Assembly (NCBI GenBank): GCA_947627365.1
Contig: CANQVT010000027.1
Coordinates: forward strand, 1 to 32,252
DNA: 32,252 nt
Source: an uncultured Lachnospiraceae bacterium
GTDB taxonomy: Bacteria; Bacillota; Clostridia; Lachnospirales; Lachnospiraceae
Reading direction: 5' to 3'
This document shows positions 8,148 to 15,949 of the stretch, one piece after another. The position numbers and the translations under genes are program-made. The notes under the pieces are model-generated. The model worked only from the letters and a program-made list of their open reading frames with translations, searched no databases and had not been told where the DNA came from. Within the stretch, counting starts at the first letter, position 1; each line of letters opens with the position of its first letter.

Positions 8148-9143
8148 CTATCGCGTGAAGATCAGCTCGATCCCGAACCCGCTCTCGTAGGGAAGCTTCT
8201 CGCTGAGCCGTACTTCGACACACAGCTTCTGCCCGTATTTGCGGACGAGATATAGGCCCATTCCGGTTGCCTTCTGGCGGTTCGGATAACTGCCCGTAAA
8301 GCCCTTGTCAAAGAGAAACGGTTCATCCTCTGGCGGTACGCGGACACCGTTGTTGCAAAGGCTCAGATAAACTTTGTCCTCGGTTTGACAGATGCCGGCC
8401 GTTATTTTTCCATCTTTGGGGTCAGCATACTTGACGGCATTGGACAGAAGCTGGGACAGCATGAAGGAAACAATCTTGCGGTCAGAATCCACTTCGGCCT
8501 GTTCGAGTTCAAGTGTGACGGAGATCTGCTTTTCTTCCAGAAGCGGCTCGTACTCCGACAGGACTTCCCGGAGGCACTCGTCCAGCAGGAAGCGCGTGAG
8601 CCGTATGTCCGGGTGATCCGCCTGCAGGCGCGCGTAATATAAAATCCGCTCTACGTCTTCATTCAGCTGATGCTGTACATATTGCAGCCGGGTGTAGAGG
8701 TAGGGCGGTATTTCATCCTTGTGGTTATCCAGAGCCATTGTGGAGAGCGACAGCGGCGTTTTCGCCTCATGCACCCACGCCTCGATATAGTCGCGGTATT
8801 CCGCCAGGTCAATCGTCCTTTCATTCACCTGGGACTGCAAGGTGAGAACCTGTGAACAAAGGTCCGCGACGGTTTCATTTCCTGCAAAATGCGCCAGGAG
8901 CTCAGCTTTCGTCCGTTCCCCGGGCAACTCCAGAAAGCGCTGAAGCGCCGCCGCGTCTTTCCTGTCGCGGCGGGATTCCAGAAAAATCCCGGCTGTCAGG
9001 AAAATGACGCTGGACAAAGACAAAAACAGTGACAAATATACGAATGCCGCGGGACGTATGATCCACACGGCAAAGAGCGCCGACGCGTCGAGCAGCAGGA
9101 ACAGAAGCAGCCAGTGCCACGACCTCCGAATAAAATTTTTCAT
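8148..9143 (-). CDS. Intramembrane-sensing histidine kinase (BceS-like)
   Basis: A 331-residue kinase with two N-terminal transmembrane helices (about 11-29 and 35-54) joined by only a few residues, hence no extracellular sensor domain; this is the hallmark of kinases that sense through a partner BceAB transporter. The H-box WVHEAKTPL places the phosphorylated His at 125. The ATPase domain has the N-box LSQLLSNAVKYA (Asn235) and G-box KATGMGLYLV. Its ATG overlaps the response-regulator stop by 4 bp (ATGA), so translation is coupled. It is the last gene of the transporter-regulator operon. Confidence 0.93.
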   Translation of the reverse strand: MKNFIRRSWHWLLLFLLLDASALFAVWIIRPAAFVYLSLFLSLSSVIFLTAGIFLESRRDRKDAAALQRFLELPGERTKAELLAHFAGNETVADLCSQVLTLQSQVNERTIDLAEYRDYIEAWVHEAKTPLSLSTMALDNHKDEIPPYLYTRLQYVQHQLNEDVERILYYARLQADHPDIRLTRFLLDECLREVLSEYEPLLEEKQISVTLELEQAEVDSDRKIVSFMLSQLLSNAVKYADPKDGKITAGICQTEDKVYLSLCNNGVRVPPEDEPFLFDKGFTGSYPNRQKATGMGLYLVRKYGQKLCVEVRLSEKLPYESGFGIELIFTR

Positions 9144-9814
9144 AGTCTGTCCACCTCTAACACATATCCCTTTCCCCTGATATTTTGGATGGCGTCACCC
9201 AGTCCGACTTCCGCCAGGCTTTTCCGCAGGCGGCTCATGTTGACCTGGAGAATATTCTCATCTACGAATTCAGCCGTACCCCAGACGGCGGGACAGAGCG
9301 CGTCCTTTCCGACAACGTCCGGGGAGTTTTTCATCAGCAGCTCCAGAATTTTTCCTTCGGTTTCCGTTAAAAGCCGCATGCGGTCTTTGTAAATAAGTTT
9401 ATAGGTATCCGTATCCAGCGAAAGCTCCCCGACGGTGAGAACACAGCGCAGGCACTTCCATGTCTGCAGAAGCCGTTCTGACCGCGCCAGCAGTCTGTCC
9501 GGATGGCACGGCTTTGTGAGAAAGTCGTCGGCTCCCAGGCCGAGGGCGGTCAGCTCGTCGGCAAGGGTATCGCGCGCCGTCAAAATCAGGATCGGGAAGG
9601 AGGATCTGGGTCTCATGCTTTTGCACAGTTCATAGCCGGATTTCCCCGGAAGATTTACGTCAAGCACGACAAGATCCGGGCGCAGTGCTGCAATTTCTGC
9701 CTCCACCGATTCAAAGGAAACGGGAGCAGCGGCGTCATAGCCGGCCTTTTGGAAGGTATGGACCAGTTCTTCCCTCAGATAGTCGTCATCCTCAACAATC
9801 ACAATCCGAAACAT
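9140..9814 (-). CDS. OmpR-family response regulator (BceR-like)
   Basis: A 224-residue two-domain regulator. The receiver domain has the acidic pocket VEDD (Glu8-Asp10), phospho-acceptor Asp52 in VVLDVNLPG, Thr79 and Lys101 (LTKPCHPDR). The C-terminal winged helix (about 125-224) includes LTETEGKILELL, VNMSRLRKSL and IRGKGYVL. The start is ATG 9814 because a perfect GGAGGTGAT site lies 8 nt upstream; the ATG at 9820 would be only 2 nt from GGAGG. The permease stop codon lies inside this ribosome site, giving tight coupling. Its expected target is the palindrome 12680-12696 ahead of the ATPase gene. Confidence 0.93.
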   Translation of the reverse strand: MFRIVIVEDDDYLREELVHTFQKAGYDAAAPVSFESVEAEIAALRPDLVVLDVNLPGKSGYELCKSMRPRSSFPILILTARDTLADELTALGLGADDFLTKPCHPDRLLARSERLLQTWKCLRCVLTVGELSLDTDTYKLIYKDRMRLLTETEGKILELLMKNSPDVVGKDALCPAVWGTAEFVDENILQVNMSRLRKSLAEVGLGDAIQNIRGKGYVLEVDRL

Positions 9815-9819
9815 ATGCA

Positions 9820-11850
9820 TCACCTCCGCCCGGCAGGTTCAAGTCGGTTGATCTCACGGCAGGCCGTCCGCGTCACAATGCGGATATAAAGGATCTCCAG
9901 CCCCGCGAAAACGATCAGCGCTGCGATGGAAAGCAGGATCGTTTTTCCCACCGATACGCCCATCGGCAGCTTCGCGAAGCTTGTAAACATCGAGAAGATG
10001 GCTGCGGTACCACTGAGCAGTGCCGTGACAAGCACCAGTGAGAAATAAAGATTGATCTGTTTTCCCACCGAGCGACACAGGGACGGCAGATCCGCGCCCA
10101 GCATTGCCAGGGTTTCATAGCGATGCTTTGTCCGGCGCTGTCCGATCAGATATTTCATCCCGATCACTGTGTTGGCGATCAGCCAGAACAGTATGCCCAG
10201 ATAGATCGTGAGATAGCTTGCCGCGACTGTATAGAAAAGGTTTCTTCCGATTCCACCGAGATAGCTGTCATATTCAATGCCGATGTCGTCGAGCAGCGCG
10301 CCCATTTTCCGCACAGCCTGCATCAACCCAGATTTCTCCACATCCTCGTCGCGGATCCGCACATTCCGGCAGTACGCCGCCTGTTCACCGGCAAGCTGCG
10401 AATACAGCTCATCCGGTACGATCAATCCCAGATAGAGGGTGATGGCCCGGTCCGCAACGATGTTGTCGTAATAGAGCGTGGGCAGGACAGGGTAATCCGT
10501 CCCATCGATGCCGATGGATATATTTTGCTCCAGGGCTTCCTGAATCATTGTTCCAAAATCTCCCTCCTTTGCCAGAGAGGAGTACATGGCGACTCTCCCG
10601 CCGGACAGGTCGATCGGCGCTTTTCCGGCGTTTTCCAGAATGCGGTTGTAGGAGCTCTGGGCGATCACATACTCGAAATGCAGATTTTCTACGATGTTGT
10701 TGGACCCGTCGATGTCTGTGAGGGCCTCCACCATCTCGCCGGTGTCAAAGGCATTTTCCTGATCTCTGTAATATCCGTCCTTCACATGGGAAAGGTACAG
10801 CGGATAACTGTCCCCCACCATCTCACGGATTTTGTCCTGAGAGAGGACGGCGTCAATCTGCGCTTCTTCCCCAAAGAGAGAAAAATCCACGCTGCGGCTG
10901 CTGACTGTGCGTATCATCCCCATAGCGATGCCGAAGGAGATACAGGCCAGCGCCGTCATCAGGAGCAGAGAAGATACGGCCAGCGATTTGTGCTGGGACA
11001 GGACATTTTCCTGCACCTGCCTGGCCGTAAAGGTTTGAAGGCCGATCGCGTCAGGGGACTTCCTGCGGATGCGCAGTCCCCAGAAACCGCCCAGACCACG
11101 GTACAGAAGGAACGTGCCGGAAATTCCCAAGAAGACAGTGACAAGTACGACCGTAAGCTCCATCGACCGCAGCCAGAATATGCCGAGGTAGTATGCTAAA
11201 GGCAGAAGGACAAGTCCTGCGCACAGAAATCCCATGCTCCCTGCGCCGGAGGAGACGGTTTGTTTTTCGGTATCTCCTGCGCGGAAGAAATCCGCCGGCT
11301 CAGTTCTGCCGAGGCTGACGCAGATGATCAGCATGGAGAAAAGCTGCACGAGGACAAAGCCGCACACCGTCCACAAAACAGCGGTTGGAGAGAGTGAAAA
11401 GCGATGCCCGATAATTCCGAGGCCGACGATCTTTGCCGTGGCAAGGCTGATCCCTTCGGTCAAAAACAGCGCCACGGGAAGGCCGACGATCAGGGAGATC
11501 ATGCTGTTCCACAGCGTTTCTCCAAAAAGCATCCCGAACAGACGGCTCCGCTTCATCCCCAGCATCAGATACATTCCAAGCTCTTGCCTGCGGCTGTCGA
11601 TCTGGTAGCGACAGGCAAAATAGACGAGGAAAAAGACAAAAAACAGGGAAACCGCATACACGACGGGGAGCAGCAGCATCAATTTCCCGACGGCGTCGCT
11701 CTCTATCGTGGCGAGGAATTGCATGACGTCCTGTTCTCCGAGGGACAGAAGCGTATAAAAGGCGACAATGGCGATGACGAGGGAGCCAAAGAACAGACCG
11801 TTCCCTTTTCGGTTTTTGGCGGCATTGCGTCTGATCTGCTTAAAGAGCAT
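9820..11850 (-). CDS. BceB-type ABC transporter permease
   Basis: A 676-residue permease of the peptide-antibiotic detoxification family. It shows the expected order: a first helix (about 19-38), a group of helices with the FtsX-like stretch RRQELGMYLMLGMKRSRLFGMLF, further helices, a large extracellular domain of about 220 residues (roughly 310-540), and a final group of three helices containing YETLAMLGADLPSLCRSVG. The big external domain between late helices is diagnostic for BceB/VraG-type transporters that strip bacitracin-, nisin- or mersacidin-like peptides from lipid-linked cell-wall precursors. It overlaps the ATPase gene by 11 bp and the response regulator's ribosome site. The particular antibiotic is not predictable. 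Confidence 0.92.
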   Translation of the reverse strand: MLFKQIRRNAAKNRKGNGLFFGSLVIAIVAFYTLLSLGEQDVMQFLATIESDAVGKLMLLLPVVYAVSLFFVFFLVYFACRYQIDSRRQELGMYLMLGMKRSRLFGMLFGETLWNSMISLIVGLPVALFLTEGISLATAKIVGLGIIGHRFSLSPTAVLWTVCGFVLVQLFSMLIICVSLGRTEPADFFRAGDTEKQTVSSGAGSMGFLCAGLVLLPLAYYLGIFWLRSMELTVVLVTVFLGISGTFLLYRGLGGFWGLRIRRKSPDAIGLQTFTARQVQENVLSQHKSLAVSSLLLMTALACISFGIAMGMIRTVSSRSVDFSLFGEEAQIDAVLSQDKIREMVGDSYPLYLSHVKDGYYRDQENAFDTGEMVEALTDIDGSNNIVENLHFEYVIAQSSYNRILENAGKAPIDLSGGRVAMYSSLAKEGDFGTMIQEALEQNISIGIDGTDYPVLPTLYYDNIVADRAITLYLGLIVPDELYSQLAGEQAAYCRNVRIRDEDVEKSGLMQAVRKMGALLDDIGIEYDSYLGGIGRNLFYTVAASYLTIYLGILFWLIANTVIGMKYLIGQRRTKHRYETLAMLGADLPSLCRSVGKQINLYFSLVLVTALLSGTAAIFSMFTSFAKLPMGVSVGKTILLSIAALIVFAGLEILYIRIVTRTACREINRLEPAGRR

Positions 11851-12622
11851 TTGCGCTGCCCCCTCCCAACTGTGCCATAACAGTCACGATGCGCTCATAA
11901 AAATCGGCCGTCGACTCGCTTTCCACGTTCCTGCGCAATTCATGGAACAGCTGGCCGTCCTGGATAAAGAGTATCCGGGAACAGTAGCTCGCAGCGTTTG
12001 CGTCGTGGGTCACCATCATGATCGTCTTGTTCTGCGTGCTGTTTACTGTCGCCAGTTTGTCCAGCAGTATCTTGGAATTTTTGCTGTCCAGCGCTCCGGT
12101 CGGCTCGTCGGCCAGCAGGATGTCGGGATCAGAGATCAGCGCCCTTGCCGCCGCCACCCGCTGTTTCTGACCGCCGGACATTTGGGATGGGAATTTATCC
12201 AAAACCGGGACAATGTCCAGCAGAGAGGCAATCGCCTGGATTTCTTGCTCTGCCTGCCTGGCTGTGACGCCATGCAGCGCCAGCGGGAGCGTGATGTTCT
12301 CCCTTGCCGTCAGGTTATCCAGGAGCTCAAATTCCTGAAACAGATATCCGATTTCCTTGCCCCGGTAATCCGCCAGCTTTCCACCGCGGAAGCCGGAGAT
12401 ATCCTGTCCCCGGAGGATAATTTTTCCTGATGTGGGTTTCAGCATGGTGGCAATGCAGCTCAGCAAGGTAGTTTTTCCAGAGCCGCTGGCTCCCATGATT
12501 CCTAAAAATTCTCCCTCCAGCACACGGAAAGAAATGCCTTTTAGGGCTTCCGTCTGATTTGCGCCTTTGCCGTAGGTTTTTGTGAGGCTTTCCACCTGCA
12601 AAAGATCTTTTCTTGTATCCAT
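11840..12622 (-). CDS. BceA-type ABC transporter ATPase
   Basis: A 260-residue MacB/LolD-class ATPase. Walker A GASGSGKTT lies at 44-52; the Q-loop reads YLFQEFELL, the signature MSGGQKQRVAAARAL, Walker B ILLADEPTGALD, and the H-loop MMVTHDAN. I start it at ATG 12622 (MDTRKDLLQVESL), downstream of AAAGGAAGG, because upstream in-frame ATGs at 12652 and 12712 would lie too close to or upstream of the predicted transcription start. It leads the operon ATPase-permease-regulator-kinase; in Bacillus the regulator genes normally come first. The promoter and palindrome are immediately upstream. Confidence 0.92.
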   Translation of the reverse strand: MDTRKDLLQVESLTKTYGKGANQTEALKGISFRVLEGEFLGIMGASGSGKTTLLSCIATMLKPTSGKIILRGQDISGFRGGKLADYRGKEIGYLFQEFELLDNLTARENITLPLALHGVTARQAEQEIQAIASLLDIVPVLDKFPSQMSGGQKQRVAAARALISDPDILLADEPTGALDSKNSKILLDKLATVNSTQNKTIMMVTHDANAASYCSRILFIQDGQLFHELRRNVESESTADFYERIVTVMAQLGGGSANAL

Positions 12623-12650
12623 AAAGAGATTCGCCTTCCTTTCTGCCACC

Positions 12651-12656
12651 ATTTTA
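12651..12656 (-). promoter_or_regulatory. Extended -10 of the Bce-type operon promoter
   Basis: The reverse strand reads TGATAAAAT, an extended -10 (TG-N-TAAAAT), 28 bp before the ATPase start. The -35 position (12679-12674, TGGCAT) is a poor match, as expected where an activator replaces the -35 contact. Confidence 0.6.
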
Positions 12657-12679
12657 TCAGAGGAAGGCGCAGAATGCCA

Positions 12680-12696
12680 CTTACAATCATTGTAAG
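12680..12696. promoter_or_regulatory. Perfect 17-bp palindrome, candidate BceR-type operator
   Basis: CTTACAAT-C-ATTGTAAG, two perfect 8-bp arms around a single C, abuts the predicted -35 hexamer of the transporter operon. OmpR-family regulators of this class bind inverted repeats just upstream of -35, so this is the likely site for the response regulator at 9140-9814. No T-run follows on either strand, so it is not a terminator. Confidence 0.75.
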
Positions 12697-12708
12697 GTTT
12701 CTCGTCTA

Positions 12709-13863
12709 TCACGTAAATTCCCGAGCAAATTTTTTTACAAGCCGGAAGACCTGCTCCGCGGTGTCGGCCAGATTGCGCGCGGCGGTTTCGAGATCCATGG
12801 CTTCCTCAAGTGTGACGACGTCCTGGAGAATAGGAAAGAACGCGTCGATGCCGGCGTTGTTGCAGGCGCCTGCGTCCGACGTGGCGCTGCCGGAGAAAGC
12901 GATTACCGGTTTGCCGTATTTTTTGGCGATCTGCGCGACGCCGACCGGGGCCTTTCCCATCACAGTCTGGGCGTCCAACCTGCCCTCGCCTGTGACTATG
13001 AGGTCGGCGTCCTTTATATCGTCTTCTAAATGCGTTTCTTCCAGCACGATCCGGATGCCGGACTCAAGCACTGCGTTTGTGAAGGTGAGAAACGCGAATC
13101 CGAGACCGCCCGCGGCTCCTGTCCCCGCCTGATTTTTGTCAGCGCGGGGATATTTTTTGGAAGATATCAGATCCGCGTACGCGCTAAGCCATTGATCCAT
13201 CTGAGAAATCATAGCTGGGGTGGCGCCTTTCTGCGGACCGTAGACAGCGCTGGCACCATGTTTCCCGCACAGGGGATTTGTCACATCGCAGGCGATGCGG
13301 AAGCTGCACTCACGAAGCTCCGGGAGCACGGAGTCGTCTGTGATCGTCCGAAGCTCTCCGAGTCCTTTTGCGCCGAAAGAGACCTGCTCTCCAGTTGCAT
13401 CGAGCATGCCGTAACCCAGCGCCTGGAGCATTCCTATTCCGCCGTCGTTGGTGGCGCTCCCGCCGATCCCGACAATGAAACGGCGGCAGCCCTTTGCGAT
13501 GGCGTTGCGGATTACCTCGCCGACTCCGTAGGTGGTGGTGTTCATGGGATTGCGCTCATCTGCGGAGACAAGCGTGATTCCAGCCGCGCCTGACATTTCC
13601 AGGACAGCTGTACTGCCGTCACCTAGTATTCCGTAGGCGCATTCCACCGGTTTTCCGAGCGGGCCAGTGACGGTTGCTTTTTCTATGCGTCCGCCCATTC
13701 CGAGCGTGAGGGCATTGACGGTTCCCTCGCCTCCGTCCGCGAGCGGCCTCACGCTCACCTGTGCATTTGGGTAGACCCGGAGGATTCCCTGCCGGGCTGC
13801 TTCACCCGCTTCAAGGGAGGTCAGGCTCCCTTTGAATGAATCGATCGCAGCGATGACTTTCAT
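12709..13863 (-). CDS. glxK: Glycerate 2-kinase
   Basis: A 384-residue kinase of the GlxK/GarK family that phosphorylates D-glycerate with ATP (2-phosphoglycerate in characterised members), feeding glycerate from glyoxylate, glucarate or serine breakdown into glycolysis. Family motifs are present: N-terminal IAAIDSFKGSL, RPLADGGEGTV, GIGGSATNDGGIGMLQALG, GTGAAGGLGFAFL, DLIVTGEGRLDAQT and GKAPVGVA. Length matches the family. No other glycerate-pathway gene is adjacent, so it appears to be a stand-alone salvage enzyme. It ends 12 bp before the palindrome that precedes the transporter operon. Confidence 0.95.
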   Translation of the reverse strand: MKVIAAIDSFKGSLTSLEAGEAARQGILRVYPNAQVSVRPLADGGEGTVNALTLGMGGRIEKATVTGPLGKPVECAYGILGDGSTAVLEMSGAAGITLVSADERNPMNTTTYGVGEVIRNAIAKGCRRFIVGIGGSATNDGGIGMLQALGYGMLDATGEQVSFGAKGLGELRTITDDSVLPELRECSFRIACDVTNPLCGKHGASAVYGPQKGATPAMISQMDQWLSAYADLISSKKYPRADKNQAGTGAAGGLGFAFLTFTNAVLESGIRIVLEETHLEDDIKDADLIVTGEGRLDAQTVMGKAPVGVAQIAKKYGKPVIAFSGSATSDAGACNNAGIDAFFPILQDVVTLEEAMDLETAARNLADTAEQVFRLVKKFAREFT

Positions 13864-13943
13864 TGCAGAATCAATCCTTTCCCTTCTACAGATATTGTTT
13901 TATGATTTTAACATTGCGCGAAATGGAAAGCAATAAAAAATGC

Positions 13944-13972
13944 TTGCCAAAAGTTCTGAGGTATGCTATTAT
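13944..13972 (+). promoter_or_regulatory. Promoter of the tRNA-Glu/tRNA-Cys unit
   Basis: -35 TTGCCA (13944-13949) and -10 TATTAT (13967-13972) are separated by exactly 17 bp. Predicted start near 13979, about 100 nt ahead of the first tRNA. Confidence 0.75.
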
Positions 13973-13978
13973 CTAGTT

Positions 13979-14075
13979 TGCCGCTGATGCAGTGGATGTT
14001 CGGTTTGCCTGAGATATATGGATTGGGAGGAGCCGTATTTCACAGCTTGTCGAGAGACCAGTGAGCAATCTTTTC
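13979..14075 (+). ncRNA. Candidate structured leader or small RNA ahead of tRNA-Glu
   Basis: No ORF fits here. The 3' half folds as nested helices: GATTG (14021-14025) with CAATC (14066-14070), TCAC (14040-14043) with GTGA (14061-14064), and GTC (14049-14051) with GAC (14056-14058) closing a GAGA tetraloop. TTTT follows at 14071. It could be a tRNA precursor leader or a short separate RNA. It lacks the SRP RNA core and I recognise no family. Confidence 0.3.
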
Positions 14076-14081
14076 CAATAA

Positions 14082-14153
14082 GGCTCCTTGGTCAAGCGGT
14101 TAAGACATCGCCCTTTCACGGCGGTAACACGGGTTCGATTCCCGTAGGAGTCA
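14082..14153 (+). tRNA. tRNA-Glu (anticodon TTC)
   Basis: A 72-nt cloverleaf. Acceptor GGCTCCT pairs with AGGAGTC with one G-U; discriminator A. The anticodon stem TCGCC/GGCGG encloses CTTTCAC, giving anticodon TTC. The T-loop GGTTCGATT sits on ACGGG/CCCGT. No CCA is encoded. Confidence 0.97.
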
Positions 14154-14160
14154 TTTATAT

Positions 14161-14231
14161 GGTGCCATAGCCAAGAGGTAAGGCGCGGGTCTGCAACACC
14201 CTTATCCCCGGTTCAAATCCGGGTGGCACCT
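14161..14231 (+). tRNA. tRNA-Cys (anticodon GCA)
   Basis: A 71-nt cloverleaf. Acceptor GGTGCCA pairs perfectly with TGGCACC; discriminator T, a tRNA-Cys identity base. The anticodon loop CTGCAAC gives GCA. The T-arm is CCCCGGTTCAAATCCGGG. It lies 7 nt after tRNA-Glu and shares its transcript. No CCA is encoded. Confidence 0.97.
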
Positions 14232-14233
14232 GT

Positions 14234-14263
14234 AAAAAAAGTCCCTAGATCGGGACTTTTTTT
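14234..14263. terminator. Bidirectional terminator between tRNAs and ABC importer
   Basis: AAAAAAAGTCCC (14234-14245) and GGGACTTTTTTT (14252-14263) form a 12-bp perfect inverted repeat around TAGATC. It supplies a T-run on both strands, ending the tRNA transcript and the convergent importer operon. Confidence 0.93.
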
Positions 14264-14297
14264 ATTTTTCAATTATAATTGTCTTGCAGACAGATTT

Positions 14298-15098
14298 TCA
14301 GAGCAGCCCTCTCTTTCGGTAAATGCTCCGCTCCAGGCTCCGGAAGAAGAGCTGGTCGATCAGGATTCCCACGAGCACGATGATAATCATCACGAGCATG
14401 ACCTGGTTGATGTCCGCGAGGTTGCGGCCGGTGATCAGCGTCTGGCCGAGGCCGATGCAGGTCGTCATAACCTCGCCGGACATCAGCGCCCGCCAGGCGA
14501 AGGACCAGCCCTGCTTCAGGCCGGAGATCAGCTCCGGAAGGCAGGCGTGCAGGATCACCTTCCGGTAGATCTGCTTCTGGTTTGCGCCCATCGTGAGGGC
14601 TGCTTTCTGGTAGATCGGCGGCACGTTGCGGATCGCGTTGTCAGTTGCGATGGCGATGGAAAATGCGGAGCCCATGACCACGACGAAGATGATCGCCTGC
14701 TCGGAGAGGCCGAACCACAGAATGGAGAACGGCACCCAGCAGACGCTTGGCAGGGTCTGGATTCCCATCACGAGCGGGCGCATGTTCTGGTGCAGGAATT
14801 TGAAATGCTCCATCAGGAAGCCGAGCAGCGTTCCGATTACGACCGAGATCGCGAAGCCGATCATGCCGCGCAGAAGGCTGTTGCCGATGGCAGCGAACAG
14901 CGAGCCGTTTTCAATCAGTCGCAAGAGGCTTTTCCAGACGCCCGCGGGCGACGGCATTGCGTAGGGCTTCCAGAATTCGAGCACGTCGACTCCGACGAAA
15001 TACAAAAGCTGCCAGAGAACGACGATGCCGAGCAGGAAGAGAAGCTGCTGCAGCAGTTTTGCGATTTTGCTATTGCCCTTTTGTATATTTTCAGCCAT
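14298..15098 (-). CDS. ABC importer permease (sulfonate/nitrate/taurine type)
   Basis: A 266-residue inner-membrane permease of the SsuC/TauC/NrtB class with about six helices, starting with LLFLLGIVVLWQLLYFVG. The cytoplasmic EAA-type loop that contacts the ATPase is AALTMGANQKQIYRKVILHACLPELISGLKQG in pattern, with the central Gly. Last gene of a binding protein-ATPase-permease operon, 27 bp after the ATPase; AAAGG lies upstream of its start. The bidirectional terminator at 14234-14263 follows. Substrate class is an inference: these importers take up alkanesulfonates, taurine, nitrate or pyrimidine precursors. Confidence 0.9.
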   Translation of the reverse strand: MAENIQKGNSKIAKLLQQLLFLLGIVVLWQLLYFVGVDVLEFWKPYAMPSPAGVWKSLLRLIENGSLFAAIGNSLLRGMIGFAISVVIGTLLGFLMEHFKFLHQNMRPLVMGIQTLPSVCWVPFSILWFGLSEQAIIFVVVMGSAFSIAIATDNAIRNVPPIYQKAALTMGANQKQIYRKVILHACLPELISGLKQGWSFAWRALMSGEVMTTCIGLGQTLITGRNLADINQVMLVMIIIVLVGILIDQLFFRSLERSIYRKRGLL

Positions 15099-15125
15099 AT
15101 TTCCATACCTTTCTGATACCTGTAT

Positions 15126-15866
15126 TCAAAGCTCTTTCTGTACTTCGTCCAAAATTCTGTGGCGATATTCTACGAAGGCATTGTCGTAGACATGGCGCGG
15201 GCGCTCCAGTTCGATCGGTACAATATCCTGTACACTGTTTGCGCCGGAAGACAGGACGATGACGCGGTCTGCCAAATAGACGGCCTCTTCTACACTGTGC
15301 GTGATGAAAAAGATCGTTCTTCTGGTTTTCATCCAGATGTCCTGAAGCTCTGCGCGGAGCCGGTTGGAGGTCTGTTTGTCCAGAGCGGAGAACGGTTCGT
15401 CCATCAGCAGGATCTTGGAATCCAGAGTCAGAGCCCTCGCAAGCGCGACCCGCTGGCGCATTCCGCCTGAGAGCTGGTGGACAGCGTAATCCCGGTATTC
15501 TTCAAGCTGCATGAGGCGGAGATATTTCATCGCCTTTTCCTCCTGCTCCTGCTTTGGAAGTCCGGCGATCTCCATGCCAAACTTTACATTCTGGATGACG
15601 TTCAGCCAGGGGAAAAGCGCATGCTCCTGAAACATCACGACGCGGTCCGCGCCGGGACCCGTGATGGGAGCACCGTCCAGCAGGATCTCCCCTGCCGTCG
15701 GCTTTTCCAGACCGGCGATAAGGTTGAGAAGCGTGCTCTTTCCGCAGCCGCTCTTTCCGACGACGCAGACGAACTCGCCGTCCGCAATCTCCAGGTCAAC
15801 GTTTCGGACCGCATCCTGTCCGGAATCCTGAAAGGTTTTTGTTATATTCCTTAATTGTAGGGACAT
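15126..15866 (-). CDS. ABC importer ATPase (sulfonate/nitrate/taurine type)
   Basis: A 246-residue ATPase of the SsuB/TauB/NrtD class. Walker A GKSGCGKST lies near residue 38; the Q-loop region reads VVMFQEHALFPWLNVIQNV, a family hallmark; the signature is LSGGMRQRVALARAL, Walker B ILLMDEPFSALD, H-loop FFITHSVEEA. It powers uptake with the permease at 14298. The upstream ribosome site is weak, so translation may depend partly on coupling within the operon, although the gap to the binding-protein gene is 83 bp and contains a hairpin. Confidence 0.93.
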   Translation of the reverse strand: MSLQLRNITKTFQDSGQDAVRNVDLEIADGEFVCVVGKSGCGKSTLLNLIAGLEKPTAGEILLDGAPITGPGADRVVMFQEHALFPWLNVIQNVKFGMEIAGLPKQEQEEKAMKYLRLMQLEEYRDYAVHQLSGGMRQRVALARALTLDSKILLMDEPFSALDKQTSNRLRAELQDIWMKTRRTIFFITHSVEEAVYLADRVIVLSSGANSVQDIVPIELERPRHVYDNAFVEYRHRILDEVQKEL

Positions 15867-15886
15867 TTCAGTTCAGACTCCATTCC

Positions 15887-15903
15887 GCCGTCGCATTGAC
15901 GGC
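15887..15903 (-). repeat. Intercistronic hairpin after the binding-protein gene
   Basis: GCCGTC and GACGGC form a 6-bp perfect stem around a 5-nt loop in the 83-bp gap between binding protein and ATPase. No T-run follows in the direction of transcription, so it looks like an mRNA 3'-end stabiliser rather than a terminator. Confidence 0.5.
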
Positions 15904-15949
15904 ATTTTTGTAGATCTGGATCACGTTCTTACAGATCAGACAGTGGCGC

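Noticed and set aside
12680-12696. Terminator for the glycerate kinase gene
   Set aside because: The stem is AT-rich and no T-run follows on either strand; an operator fits better.
13979-14075. SRP RNA (4.5S type) as the identity of the tRNA leader
   Set aside because: The conserved GGAAGCAGCC-type core of the SRP RNA is absent.
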